Source: JADGHE01 sp035716025
GTDB taxonomy: Bacteria > Pseudomonadota > Alphaproteobacteria > Rhizobiales > Xanthobacteraceae
Assembly (NCBI GenBank): GCA_035716025.1
Contig: DASTKH010000028.1
Span: forward strand, 1-56,029
Direction: 5' to 3'
Length of the DNA: 56,029 nt
Shown here: positions 8,375 to 17,133 of the stretch, piece by piece
Layout of the letters: each line of letters starts with the position of its first letter
Numbering within the stretch: the first letter of the stretch is position 1
Position numbers and translations under genes: made by a program
The notes under the pieces: model-generated
Databases searched by the model: none
The model's input: the letters and a program-made list of their open reading frames with translations, nothing else
What the model was told of the DNA's origin: nothing

Positions 8375-8505
8375 TCTCGTGCCCCAGACGCGGTGCAGCA
8401 CGCAAGGGGTGCACCGCAGACCCGGGCCGCGGTTGGCGTCCGAGGCCGGGGTCCCGGGCTCTGCAGCGCATCATGAAAGCATGCTGCGCTCGCCCGGAAC
8501 ACGCA
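8375..8505. repeat. Intergenic palindromic repeat of the Bradyrhizobiaceae type
   Basis: Most of the 207-base gap holds a hyphenated palindrome. The left half has CAGACGCGGTGCAGCACGC and GCACCGCAGACCCGGG; the right half has GTCCCGGGCTCTGCAGCGCA and GCTGCGCTCGCCCGGA. Ends resemble TCTCGTGCCCC and its complement. I recognise this arrangement from repeated intergenic elements of Bradyrhizobium and Rhodopseudomonas genomes. Its function is unknown. Confidence 0.5.
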
Positions 8506-8514
8506 GGCGGTCCC

Positions 8515-9576
8515 TCACGAAGGACCGGAAACCGCCTCGACGGCGGCGAACAGGTTGCGCACAACGGGTTCGCCGAGATTGCGGGTGATGAAAACGAGCC
8601 GCGTGCCGCGCTCCCCGAGAGGCCAGTCGCGCAGCTCCACGGGCGCATCCGCCAGGTGCTGGACAAATTGCACGAGCACCGGACCCCGGCATCCCTCGAC
8701 GCGGAGAAAGCCCTTCACCCGCAGCAGGTCCGGCCCGCGCAGCCCGGTCAGCACGTCCACGGCGCGGGCAAAAATCGGCCACGCGATCGGCGCTTCGCGG
8801 CGCCACACGAAGCTTGCGATGCCGTCGCTGTGCTCGGCCTCGGCAACGAAGCCGCGCGCCGGCTGGTACGGCAGTGCGGGCGGTTCGGTGACGAGTCGCG
8901 GATCGAGGCGGCCGTGCACGGCGCGTGCGACCGGGGCGTGCGGGTTAAGGGTGCGGAGCCGCTCCTCGACTTGCTCGGCAACGGAGGTGCCGGCGAGATC
9001 GACCTTCGTGACCACCAGCCGGTCGGCCAGGATCACCTGCTTGCGCGCTTCGGCCGACCAGGCCAAGGTCGAGAGAGCCGTCTCCGCATCGACCAGAGTC
9101 AGCGCAAGCTCCAAGTGGAACTCGCCGCCGAGAGCACGGTCGCTGGCAAACGTCTGCAGCACGGGGCCGGGATCGGCGAGGCCCGAAGTCTCGATCACCA
9201 CTCGGCGGAATGGCGGCACAGCGCCACGCTCGCGGTCGACGACGAGCGTGCGCAGCGCATGCTGGAGGTCGGTACGCGAGAAACAGCACAGGCAGCCGTT
9301 GCTGAGCAGCACCGTCTCGTCGCTGCTCGCGCGCAGCAGTGCGTCGTCGATCCCCTCCTGACCGAACTCGTTGACGACCACGGCCGTGCCGGCCCCCTCG
9401 GGCGTGCCGAGAAACCGACGCAACAGCGTCGTCTTGCCGGCCCCCAGAAAGCCGGTGAGCACCGTGACGGGAATCTTGGCGCCGCGCGCATGCTTCTGCC
9501 TGCGGCCGAACGGCCCGATGCTGCGCGCGGGGAAGAGGTCGCCGAGGCTGCTCACGGCAGGCGCATGCCTTTCCAA
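8515..9576 (-). CDS. CobW/COG0523 family GTP-binding metallochaperone
   Basis: A 353-residue G3E GTPase. The Walker A motif GFLGAGKTT is at 42-50, the metal-binding CLCC motif at 95-98, the Walker B/switch region at ETSGLADPGP (about 130) and the base-specifying TKVD near 191. The C-terminal CobW_C domain contains LRVKGFLRVEG. COG0523 proteins hand zinc, cobalt or other metals to client enzymes. The start is TTG at 9576, supported by GGAGGG seven bases upstream; a GTG at 9555 is the alternative. It lies between the FAH gene and a beta-propeller gene on the same strand and may serve a metalloenzyme there. Confidence 0.88.
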   Translation of the reverse strand: MERHAPAVSSLGDLFPARSIGPFGRRQKHARGAKIPVTVLTGFLGAGKTTLLRRFLGTPEGAGTAVVVNEFGQEGIDDALLRASSDETVLLSNGCLCCFSRTDLQHALRTLVVDRERGAVPPFRRVVIETSGLADPGPVLQTFASDRALGGEFHLELALTLVDAETALSTLAWSAEARKQVILADRLVVTKVDLAGTSVAEQVEERLRTLNPHAPVARAVHGRLDPRLVTEPPALPYQPARGFVAEAEHSDGIASFVWRREAPIAWPIFARAVDVLTGLRGPDLLRVKGFLRVEGCRGPVLVQFVQHLADAPVELRDWPLGERGTRLVFITRNLGEPVVRNLFAAVEAVSGPS

Positions 9577-9709
9577 TGCCGTGCCCTCCCTCCCTCGGGC
9601 GGGGGAAGGGAGTCACGATCCGCAAAGCTTGCGCCTCCTGCCGTCGAAAGGGGAGAGATCGGACAGCAGGTCAAGATGCGATCCGCGGCTCCCCGATCGG
9701 CCATCCGGA

Positions 9710-10963
9710 TCAGAAGTCCATCTCCAGGCAGTAGAGCCCGCCGGCAATGCGGTCGACGGTGTAGACGATCTCGCGATCGTCGACGAGCACGTCGTTGAGC
9801 TGGATCGCGCCCGCCTTGGAGAGCGGCGGGGCGGGCGGCACGAAGGTGGCGATCTCCTTCGGCTGATAGGGGTTTGACAGATCATAGGCGCGCAGACCGC
9901 CGTTGAAGAACGTGCCGAGGATCACGTCTTCGGAGTACCACATGTGCTCGCCGGGCGTGTTCTCGAACAGATTGTGCGCGCCGAACCGGCCGCCCTTGTT
10001 CGCCCAGGCTTCGACGGGCGGCAGCGGGCAGGTTGCGATGGGTATCGGATTCGTCTCGTCGCGTCCGTCGAGAATCCACACGAGCTTCGGCCAGTCGGCG
10101 GCGCGATCCACGATCGACTCGTCCGTCATGACCAACAGGTTGCGCTCGAACAGTGGAACCAGCGTGTGGGTGAAGCCGGCATAGGGCGGCGAATGGTCCC
10201 AGCGGCTGATCATCTTCGGCGACGACTTGTCGGAAATGTCGAGGATGATCATTCCGCCGTCGAGATAGCCGAGATAGGCGCGGTCCGGCCGCTGCGGATA
10301 GACGTTGGTGTTGTGCGCGCGGAAGCCCATGTCCGGCAGGGGTGCCTTGTGGCGGACGAGCTGGACGTTGTCGCCTTGGCGAGTGCCCGGCAGCCACCAA
10401 CGGCCCACTTCGTGCGGCTTCGAGGGGTTGCGCACGTCGATGATGCGGTAGCACTGGTCGTCGAGCTGATTGTTGGGCAGGAAGTCGGCGGCGCCGGCGG
10501 CCATGTGCACATATTCGCCGTCGCAGAACCAGAGCTGGTGGACGCCGCGCGATTTCGGCCCGGAGCAGTCGAAGAACGAAATGTGCTTCGGGTTCTCGGG
10601 CGTCGAGATGTCGAACAAGTCCATCCCGGCGGGCGTCATTCCCGGCTGTTTCGTCTGATAGGCCACGGCCAGGATGTTTCCCGTCAATTCCAGCGAGTTC
10701 GACCGCACATTGTTGTGCGGCAGGTCCGTCTGGCAAACGAGCTTCGGATTGCGCGGGTCCGAAACGTCCACCGCGGTAAAATTCTTGGGCGCGCTTTCGT
10801 GCGCGAGCCAGAGAATCCGGCGGCCGTCCGGCGCCATTTGCAGTGCCATGCCCTCGCCCATGCCGCCGAAGCCGTTGAGCTCATGATGGGAGAGGAGCTT
10901 GAAATTCCATTCGATCGATTCCTGCGATCCGCTCGCAAGCGGGTTCTTGTCTTTTTCAGGCAT
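9710..10963 (-). CDS. LVIVD-repeat / selenium-binding-like beta-propeller protein
   Basis: A 417-residue protein starting MPEKDKNPLASG at 10963, with GGAGA six bases upstream. It has repeated blades of the type VDVSDPRNPKLVC, FDISTPENPKHIS, IDVRNPSKPHEVG, LDISDKSSPKMIS and YDLSNPYQPKEIA, the LVIVD pattern of beta-propellers, about one per 55-60 residues. Several His/Cys pairs occur (LLSHHELNG, FFDCSGPKSRGVHQ, FRAHNTN, FTHTLV, GAHNL). No signal peptide is seen. It resembles the methanethiol-oxidase-like protein two genes upstream in fold and strand, but lacks its HHFGWNACSSC motif. Function is unknown; an oxidase or binding role linked to that protein is inference. Confidence 0.75.
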   Translation of the reverse strand: MPEKDKNPLASGSQESIEWNFKLLSHHELNGFGGMGEGMALQMAPDGRRILWLAHESAPKNFTAVDVSDPRNPKLVCQTDLPHNNVRSNSLELTGNILAVAYQTKQPGMTPAGMDLFDISTPENPKHISFFDCSGPKSRGVHQLWFCDGEYVHMAAGAADFLPNNQLDDQCYRIIDVRNPSKPHEVGRWWLPGTRQGDNVQLVRHKAPLPDMGFRAHNTNVYPQRPDRAYLGYLDGGMIILDISDKSSPKMISRWDHSPPYAGFTHTLVPLFERNLLVMTDESIVDRAADWPKLVWILDGRDETNPIPIATCPLPPVEAWANKGGRFGAHNLFENTPGEHMWYSEDVILGTFFNGGLRAYDLSNPYQPKEIATFVPPAPPLSKAGAIQLNDVLVDDREIVYTVDRIAGGLYCLEMDF

Positions 10964-11138
10964 GAAAGTCTCCAGCTGGAATGGAACAAGCGCGGGGTCG
11001 ATCGGGTCTGCGTCGGAAGAAAGGCCGTCCGCCCGAGGCTCCGAATGGCGGCCGAACAATAGACCATGCCGCCGAGATGAAAAGACCGACAATGAAAGGC
11101 GAGCCAGGCCTTGTCCGCATCGCGGATGGTCGGCGGCG

Positions 11139-11768
11139 TCAGACCGCCAGCAGCGCCGTGCCGCTCAGACCGAGCGCCACGATCCAGATGAGGTCGAGAT
11201 TGACCCAGCCGCGCCGCAGGAAATCGACCCCGATCCAGTTGTAGACCGCAAGGGAAACGACACCGATGGTCAGGAGCATGGCGAAGGAATGCACCGCCAA
11301 GCCGGCGAGCGCGGCCGCGGCGGGCGCGTCGGACCCAGCCGCGGATCCGCCGCAGATCGGTCCCAGGCTTGGGATCAGCATCAGGCCTGCCCCATGTCCG
11401 CTCGCCATCAGGAACGACCACAGTGTCAAGCCGGCAAGTCCGGTTTGCATGCCGATCCGGACGTGGCGGCGGTGCCGGGAGAGGGCATGCCAGAACGCCC
11501 AGCCGATCAAGACAGCTGCGGCGAGCCGCACGAGCAGCACGCGATCAACGAGAAAACCAAGCGTGACGACCGCGGTCAGCACCGCGGCCACCGCCGCCGC
11601 GTGGCCCAGCGCAATGGGCAGAAGGGACACGAGAACCACCCGCTGGCTGTTGCGCTGGAGTCCCAGCGCGACCGCGAACAGCCAGCCCATGGCCGGATTG
11701 ATTCCGTGAAAGAACCCAAGGCCGGCCAGGGCCAGCCAGGGCCAGAGCTCGGCACCGTCCGAGATCAT
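11139..11768 (-). CDS. Polytopic membrane protein with HGxNPxxGW motif, unknown function
   Basis: A 209-residue protein with about six transmembrane segments. The first helix contains LGFFHGINPAMGWLFAVALGLQ and the second LLPIALGHAAAVAAVL; later segments end near FLRRGWVNLDLIWIVALGLSG. Conserved-looking His, Asn and Gly residues within helices suggest a transporter or a metal or proton pathway. I do not recognise a named family with certainty. It lies 48 bases downstream of the methanethiol-oxidase homologue and upstream of the LVIVD protein, all on the minus strand, so it may belong to the same unit. Confidence 0.7.
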   Translation of the reverse strand: MISDGAELWPWLALAGLGFFHGINPAMGWLFAVALGLQRNSQRVVLVSLLPIALGHAAAVAAVLTAVVTLGFLVDRVLLVRLAAAVLIGWAFWHALSRHRRHVRIGMQTGLAGLTLWSFLMASGHGAGLMLIPSLGPICGGSAAGSDAPAAAALAGLAVHSFAMLLTIGVVSLAVYNWIGVDFLRRGWVNLDLIWIVALGLSGTALLAV

Positions 11769-11816
11769 GTGCGCCGCGTCGTGAGCGGTCCCGGTGGCGC
11801 AGAGCCGCCGGGGACA

Positions 11817-13211
11817 TTACGGATAGCAGTAGGAATCCGAGGAACAGTCGCCGCCCTGCAAGCGAACCTGGTGCGGCCGGTGCGTCTTCGGCCAGTCCAC
11901 GAAGAACGTCGGATCGAAGGCGATGCCGCCGTCCGCGACGACGTCGAGCTTCACCATCCAGCCGTCAATTCCTTCCGGGTAAAACTGCGGATCGATGGGG
12001 CCGTAGAGCGAATTCGTAAAATAGACGCGCCGCCCGTCGCGGCTGACCTCGACCATCTGCGGGCCGCCGTTGAGCCGGCGATCGTTTGCGCCCGGATGGC
12101 CCGCGCGCGAAACGATGCCGCCGATCCGCACCGTCCCGGTGAGTTTCGGTTCGAAGGGATTCGAGACGTCGTATTGTTGCAGTTCTCCCGTGCCCCAGCA
12201 CGACACATAGAGAAAGCGGTCGTCCATCGAGAGATCAATGTCGGTGACGAGGGGCGGCACCGCCTTGAAGTCCTTCAGCACGGGCGGCAGAAGCTCCGGG
12301 TCCGCCGGCTCGGCCGGAATCGAGATGATCTTCCTCGCTGCCCATTTGTCGCCCTCGCGGTACCAGGTCCAGACCGACGAGGACAAATCCTTCAGGCTGA
12401 TGACACAATTAACGAAGCCGTGGGCTTTCCGCGGGTCGTGCGCGGGCCGTAGCTCGAAGACGAGTTGGTGCTCGTCCCCAAAATCGATCTCCTGCAGGTG
12501 TTTGCGCTTCGTGAAATCCCAGAAATGCAGACGGCGCCCGTACCGGCTGTTGAGGAGGATTTCCGGTACGAGGCCGTTCTCGAACGTGTCGGGCGTTCCC
12601 CACTCGCTGGTAATCAGCGTGTCGTGGCCGAGGTGCCACCAGACGTCGTATCCGAGCTTCTGCGGTCCCCGGTCCACTTCCCACTGCCCGAGCGGCTCAA
12701 AGCTTTCCTGATCCATGACGAAAATGCCGCCGGGAGCTTTGCCGTCACGGTTTCCAAGCGCAGCGACATAGATGCCGCCCGGCCCGCAATGCACGGTGTG
12801 CGGGCGCGTATAGCCGGTCTTCTCGGCGAGTTCCGCCGGCTCTATCACCTTGACGACCTTCGGGGCGCGCGGATCGGGCTTGGTGTCGATGATGTAGATC
12901 CGCGAGGAGCGCAGGCCCGGGACGACGAGATAACGCCGCTCCATATGCGGGTGGGGCGCGTTGGGGCAGAGGCAGGACGAGCACGCATTCCAGCCGAAGT
13001 GATGGAATTCGTCGCCCGGAACGCGCGCCGCAACATCGCCGACGATTTTCGAATAGGACGGCGAGGCGGGGTCGACATCGACGATGGCGATGGCATCCGG
13101 CCTCCGGCGCTCGGGATCGAACGCCGCCACATAGGCGGTCTTCTCGGGCGGGGCATTCGCGGCCTGACGCGGCGACGGGTAGAAGCTCGGGTCGGGCTGC
13201 CACATGGCCAT
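11817..13211 (-). CDS. Selenium-binding protein SBP56 / methanethiol oxidase homologue
   Basis: A 464-residue member of the SBP56 family. Family hallmarks are HHFGWNAC at 70-77 with Cys80 and Cys82, RPHTVHCGPGGIYVAALG, WWHLGHDTLITSEWG, and a C-terminal CSSDSYCYP. Bacterial members (MtoX) oxidise methanethiol to formaldehyde, sulfide and peroxide with copper. The start at 13211 is preceded by GGGAGGACGTC; a longer frame upstream has no good ribosome site. Bacterial MtoX often carries a signal peptide, but this product lacks one and may be cytoplasmic, as in eukaryotic SELENBP1. A polytopic membrane gene follows after 48 bases. The ABC transporter genes end 243 bases upstream. Confidence 0.87.
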   Translation of the reverse strand: MAMWQPDPSFYPSPRQAANAPPEKTAYVAAFDPERRRPDAIAIVDVDPASPSYSKIVGDVAARVPGDEFHHFGWNACSSCLCPNAPHPHMERRYLVVPGLRSSRIYIIDTKPDPRAPKVVKVIEPAELAEKTGYTRPHTVHCGPGGIYVAALGNRDGKAPGGIFVMDQESFEPLGQWEVDRGPQKLGYDVWWHLGHDTLITSEWGTPDTFENGLVPEILLNSRYGRRLHFWDFTKRKHLQEIDFGDEHQLVFELRPAHDPRKAHGFVNCVISLKDLSSSVWTWYREGDKWAARKIISIPAEPADPELLPPVLKDFKAVPPLVTDIDLSMDDRFLYVSCWGTGELQQYDVSNPFEPKLTGTVRIGGIVSRAGHPGANDRRLNGGPQMVEVSRDGRRVYFTNSLYGPIDPQFYPEGIDGWMVKLDVVADGGIAFDPTFFVDWPKTHRPHQVRLQGGDCSSDSYCYP

Positions 13212-13454
13212 GACGTCCTCCCTTGCGCTGCAGCTTGTGAACTTATCGCGTGCGCGCAAGAGGCGCGTCTTTGCGGCGGCTTTGGTTTGAGCCGAACCGA
13301 TGGCTCGCTTAGCGATGCAGGCGATGATAACGCGGCTTTCCGCCGAGAATGTGCACGCATCCGCCAGCGACCATCTGCCGCATGGGCATGCGGCCATCGC
13401 CGCGCGCGTCCCGCCTCTGCCGTCGAGGCGGCGGCGCGCGGCGAAGCCGTGGCC

Positions 13455-14450
13455 TCAGCCCATGGCGCGTGCCTTTTCGATCAGATCGTAGCGGAAAATC
13501 TTGTTCCAGTCCGGGACGGCCTTGATCTTGTTGGCCTTGATCAGTTCCTCGGCGTGCTTCTCCATGTAGGGAATCAGGTCCTTGGGGAAGCCGGGATTCA
13601 CCTCGACGGTCGCCATCGCCTTCTTGAAGGTGTCGCGGGACATCTTGTAGCCCTTCGAGGTGTAGAACTCATACACGACGTCCGCCACCTTGTCAGGGTT
13701 GTTCTTGAAATCATCGGCGATGTCGAGCCAGACCCGGAGATAGGTGGCGAGCGTTTCAGGGTGCTTCTCGGCGAATTCCGGCGTCGAGGCCATGAACACC
13801 GGCAAGGGATCGACCGACGAGAAATCGATCAGGGTGTTGGCAATGTCGTCGGCCTCGGCGATCGCGTTGTAAGGCTCGACGCACACCATGGCGTCGACCG
13901 TCTTGGCGGCCATGGCGGAGACCATGTCGTTCACGTTCATGCGAACTTCCTGGTAATCGCCCTTGTTGAGTCCGTGCTTGGGGGCGAGCTGGTCGACGAA
14001 AATGTTGCCGACCGAAGAGCCGGTCTGGTTCGCGACCTTCTTGCCCCGCAGATCCTCGATCTTCTTGAGCCCGAGATCCTTGCGCCCCATCACTCGGATG
14101 GTCTTTCCGACATGTTCGATGACGGCGATCGCGACGAGTCCGCCGCGCGCATTGCCGATGATGAAGGACGGTCCCGCGTAAGTGCCGAGATCGACCTGGC
14201 GGGCCACCATCTGCTGCATTGTCAGGTTGCCGGAGGGGACCGCGAACTCCTCGACCTTGATCCCCTTCTTCTGCAGGGCGCCGGTTTTCATGAGGTAATA
14301 GGTGGGCATACCCCACATATTGGTCTGATAGCCCTGGCGGATCGGCTCGAGGGCGGCCGCGTGACCGGTTCGGCTCAGGGCGACCGTCAACAGAGCGCCC
14401 GTCGCCGCGAGATACTGCCGGCGGGTCATCCCGGCATCGAAGATCGTCAT
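13455..14450 (-). CDS. NitT/TauT-type ABC transporter substrate-binding protein
   Basis: A 331-residue NMT1/SsuA-like periplasmic binding protein. MTRRQYLAATGALLTVAL near the N terminus looks like a Tat signal (two Arg plus a hydrophobic core), with cleavage after about SRTGHAAA. The body carries family phrases: GYQTNMWGMPTYYLMKTGAL, GNLTMQQMVARQVDLGTYAG, DLRGKKVANQTGSSVGN and AAKTVDAMVCVEPYNAIAE. The ligand could be nitrate, a sulfonate, taurine, a pyrimidine precursor or something else. GGAGGAAACACG precedes the ATG at 14450. It is the last gene of a four-gene transporter operon. Confidence 0.87.
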   Translation of the reverse strand: MTIFDAGMTRRQYLAATGALLTVALSRTGHAAALEPIRQGYQTNMWGMPTYYLMKTGALQKKGIKVEEFAVPSGNLTMQQMVARQVDLGTYAGPSFIIGNARGGLVAIAVIEHVGKTIRVMGRKDLGLKKIEDLRGKKVANQTGSSVGNIFVDQLAPKHGLNKGDYQEVRMNVNDMVSAMAAKTVDAMVCVEPYNAIAEADDIANTLIDFSSVDPLPVFMASTPEFAEKHPETLATYLRVWLDIADDFKNNPDKVADVVYEFYTSKGYKMSRDTFKKAMATVEVNPGFPKDLIPYMEKHAEELIKANKIKAVPDWNKIFRYDLIEKARAMG

Positions 14451-14504
14451 CGTGTTTCCTCCGTCATCTGTGGTGGCTTTGCGCCGCCTCGTTGCCGCAC
14501 CGTT

Positions 14505-15266
14505 CTAGGCCGCGGCGGCCTGCTGGCCGAGCTGGCCGAGCAGGAGCTTCTGAAAGTCGAGAAACTCGTGGCTCAGCGGATCGCGAGGCCGCGGCAGGGG
14601 GATGGGAATTTCGGTCTTCACCGTTCCGGGATGCGGCGTCATCACGATCACGCGGTCCGCAAGGTAAACCGCCTCCGCCACGTTGTGGGTGACGTAGATG
14701 ATGGTCTTCTTCGTCTCGCGCCAGACATCCGCGAGCAGGCGCTGCATTTCGTCGCGGGTCAATGCATCGAGCGCGGCGAACGGTTCGTCCATCAGCAGCA
14801 CCGCCGGATTGTAGGCAAGCGCGCGGGCGATGGCGACGCGCTGCTGCATGCCGCCTGACAGGTGGTGCGGGTAGGAGCGGGCGAACTTGCCGAGCTTGAC
14901 CAGTTCGAGCTGCTTCAGGGCGATCTGCTCGCGCTCCTCTTTGGGCAGGCCCTTCATCTCGAGGCCGAAGGCGACATTGCCGAGCGCGGTACGCCAAGGG
15001 AAGAGCTGGGCAAAATCCTGGAACACCACGCCGCGGTCCATGCCGGAACCGCTGACCGCCTTGCCGGCGATACGGATCTCGCCGCTCGTGGGCTTGAGGA
15101 AGCCTGCGATGATGTTGAGAAGCGTCGATTTTCCGCAGCCGCTCGGACCTACGAGGCAGAGGAACTCCGACTGCTCCATCTCGAAGCTTGCTCCTTGCAC
15201 ACCGGTCACGCGCCCGGACGGCGTGTCGTACACCAGCGAAACGTCACGAACCTCAATGAGGGGCAT
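14505..15266 (-). CDS. ABC transporter ATPase (SsuB/TauB/NrtD-type)
   Basis: A 253-residue ABC ATPase. Walker A is GPSGCGKST (40-48), the Q-loop VFQDFAQLFPW (81-91), the signature LSGGMQQ (136-142), Walker B VLLMDEP (156-162), and the H-loop VTHNVAEA. The D-P-F-A-A-L-D and ITH/VTH patterns place it in the nitrate/sulfonate/taurine group. It energises the two permeases encoded just upstream (18 bases from the nearer gene) and is followed after 54 bases by the binding protein gene. Confidence 0.92.
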   Translation of the reverse strand: MPLIEVRDVSLVYDTPSGRVTGVQGASFEMEQSEFLCLVGPSGCGKSTLLNIIAGFLKPTSGEIRIAGKAVSGSGMDRGVVFQDFAQLFPWRTALGNVAFGLEMKGLPKEEREQIALKQLELVKLGKFARSYPHHLSGGMQQRVAIARALAYNPAVLLMDEPFAALDALTRDEMQRLLADVWRETKKTIIYVTHNVAEAVYLADRVIVMTPHPGTVKTEIPIPLPRPRDPLSHEFLDFQKLLLGQLGQQAAAA

Positions 15267-15284
15267 TCCCGTCGTACTCCTTGT

Positions 15285-16076
15285 TCACCCCTTGGCCGCC
15301 TGCACCATGCCCCAGCGCAGCACCGTGCCGCGCTCAAGGGAGCCGAACACCAACCGTTCGAAGAGAAAGCCGATCGCGCCGATCACCACGAGCGAGGCGA
15401 GCATCAGATCGGCATTGAGAAATTCCTTGGCGTCGAAGATCACCCAGCCGAGGCCGAAGTCCGACGCGGCGAGCGCCTCCGCGCCCACCACCGCGATCCA
15501 GGCGCGCAGAAAGGCCTGCCGCACGCCCGTGATGATGAAGGGCGACGCGCCCGGGATGATCACCTTCCAGAAGAGCGTCTTCTCGTCCGCGCCCATGGCT
15601 CCCGCGGCACGCAGCCACAACGGGTTGACCGAGCGCACCCCGGACCAGGTATTGAGCATCATCGGAAAGGTCGCGGCATAGAACACCACCAACACCGAAA
15701 CGGTGTTGCCGAGGCCGAACCAGAGAATGAACACCGGCACCCAGGCGAGCGAGGGGATCGGCATCAGGGCGCTGGCGAGCGGCATGACGAAATTCTCGAC
15801 CCGCCGGAAACGCGCCATCAGAATGCCGAGTGGAATGCCGACCACGACGGCGAGAGAAAAGCCGAACAGCACACGGTAGAGCGTTGCGAACGCATGGTGC
15901 AGCATGGTGCCGTCCGCCAGCGTGCGCAGCAGGGTGCGGGCGACGGTTCCCAGGCTCGGCAACAGCACGGTCGGGAAATAGCCGCTGCGCGCGACCGCTT
16001 CGTACAGCACCGCGAGCACGACGAGCGCAATGATCGCGCGGCGCACCGAGCGCCAGCGTTCGGGGCTCATGTTCAT
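15285..16076 (-). CDS. ABC transporter permease 2 (SsuC/TauC-type)
   Basis: A 263-residue BPD_transp_1 permease with about six membrane helices and the EAA-type loop WLRAAGAMGADEKTLFWKVIIPGASPFIITG. The start at 16076 overlaps the stop of the upstream permease gene (ATGA), so the two are translationally coupled; a second ATG lies at 16070. It is paralogous to that permease: both share a PIPxLAxxPxFxLWFGLGN segment and the FGLGWxIFxAxEFLN ending. The pair may form a heterodimeric channel. Confidence 0.9.
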   Translation of the reverse strand: MNMSPERWRSVRRAIIALVVLAVLYEAVARSGYFPTVLLPSLGTVARTLLRTLADGTMLHHAFATLYRVLFGFSLAVVVGIPLGILMARFRRVENFVMPLASALMPIPSLAWVPVFILWFGLGNTVSVLVVFYAATFPMMLNTWSGVRSVNPLWLRAAGAMGADEKTLFWKVIIPGASPFIITGVRQAFLRAWIAVVGAEALAASDFGLGWVIFDAKEFLNADLMLASLVVIGAIGFLFERLVFGSLERGTVLRWGMVQAAKG

Positions 16077-16939
16077 GTCATCATTCCCCAGCGCACGACC
16101 GTGAAATCCTCGATGCGTTGGAAGACGAGCTTCTCCAGCGCGAGGCCCATCACGCCGATCACGGCGACGCCGGCCAGCATGACGTCGGTGTTGAGAAATT
16201 CGCGCGCCCCGAAGATCAGCCAGCCGAGTCCCCAGGGGACCGCTGCAAGCATTTCGATGCCCACGAGGATGCGCCAAGCCTGCGCCAGCCCGAGTCGCAG
16301 TCCGGTGAGGATGTAGGGCAGTGCGCCGGGCAGGATTACATGACGGAACACCCGGCGGTTATCAGCTCCCATCGACTGGGCGGCGCGCAGCCAGATCTCC
16401 TTCACGGCCTTCACGCCGGTCCAGGTGTTGAAGATGATCGAGAACATCGAAACGAAGGCGACGAGCAACACCGCCGGGACATTGCCGAGGCCGAACCAGA
16501 GGAGGAACAACGGCGCATAGGCGAGGCCGGGGATCGGCGCCAGAACGCTGACGATCGGCAGCAGCGAATCCTCGACCCGACGCCAGCGGCCCATGGCGAT
16601 GCCGATCGCCAACCCGACCACGGCCGCGAGCGCAAAGCCGCTCAAGAGCCGAAGAAAGGTCTCGACGGCGTGGTGCGGCAGGATGCCGTCGGCCGTGAGA
16701 CGCACGAATGACAGGGCGACCTGTTCGAGCGTGGGAAAGAGGCGCGGGTGGAACACGCCCAGATGGGCGACGATCTCCCACAGAGCGCCGACCACGATGA
16801 ACGGAAAAGCGTTGCGCCACACGACGCGCCATCGCGCGTCCCCGTCGCGAACCGTGGAGGCGGCTCCGAGAGCCGACGAGACTGGAACGGCATCCTGCGT
16901 GCTCAAACGGGCGCCTCCCTGAAAACGCTCCGAGGTCAT
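16073..16939 (-). CDS. ABC transporter permease 1 (SsuC/TauC-type)
   Basis: A 288-residue permease starting MTSERFQGGARLSTQD at 16939. A polar N-terminal 45 residues precede six membrane helices. The coupling loop is WLRAAQSMGADNRRVFRHVILPGALPYILTG. It is the first gene of the operon permease-permease-ATPase-binding protein and overlaps the next gene by four bases. Most nitrate/sulfonate transporters use one permease as a homodimer, so the second gene is a departure. The frame continues upstream without stop, but that part is antisense to msrA. Confidence 0.9.
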   Translation of the reverse strand: MTSERFQGGARLSTQDAVPVSSALGAASTVRDGDARWRVVWRNAFPFIVVGALWEIVAHLGVFHPRLFPTLEQVALSFVRLTADGILPHHAVETFLRLLSGFALAAVVGLAIGIAMGRWRRVEDSLLPIVSVLAPIPGLAYAPLFLLWFGLGNVPAVLLVAFVSMFSIIFNTWTGVKAVKEIWLRAAQSMGADNRRVFRHVILPGALPYILTGLRLGLAQAWRILVGIEMLAAVPWGLGWLIFGAREFLNTDVMLAGVAVIGVMGLALEKLVFQRIEDFTVVRWGMMT

Positions 16940-17133
16940 CGCGGCCGCTTCGGCGGCTTCTCGTCTTCGGGCAGCGCCGTCCGCTGCGCCAGCCCCCTTG
17001 CATCTTGCACGGGGCACGCACAGCGGCAAGCGCCCTGCGCCGTCATACGCTAAGGCGGAAGCGGCCGAAATGAAAACGCCGTGAACGTTCAGCCGCTCGC
17101 CCGCGGGCTGCGGCACCGCCGAGCCGACCCGCG

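Noticed and set aside
12465..14858. Long plus-strand open frame of 797 codons opposite the methanethiol-oxidase homologue and the ABC genes.
   Set aside because: It overlaps three genes with clear motifs on the other strand; its protein has no family features and looks like frame shadow.
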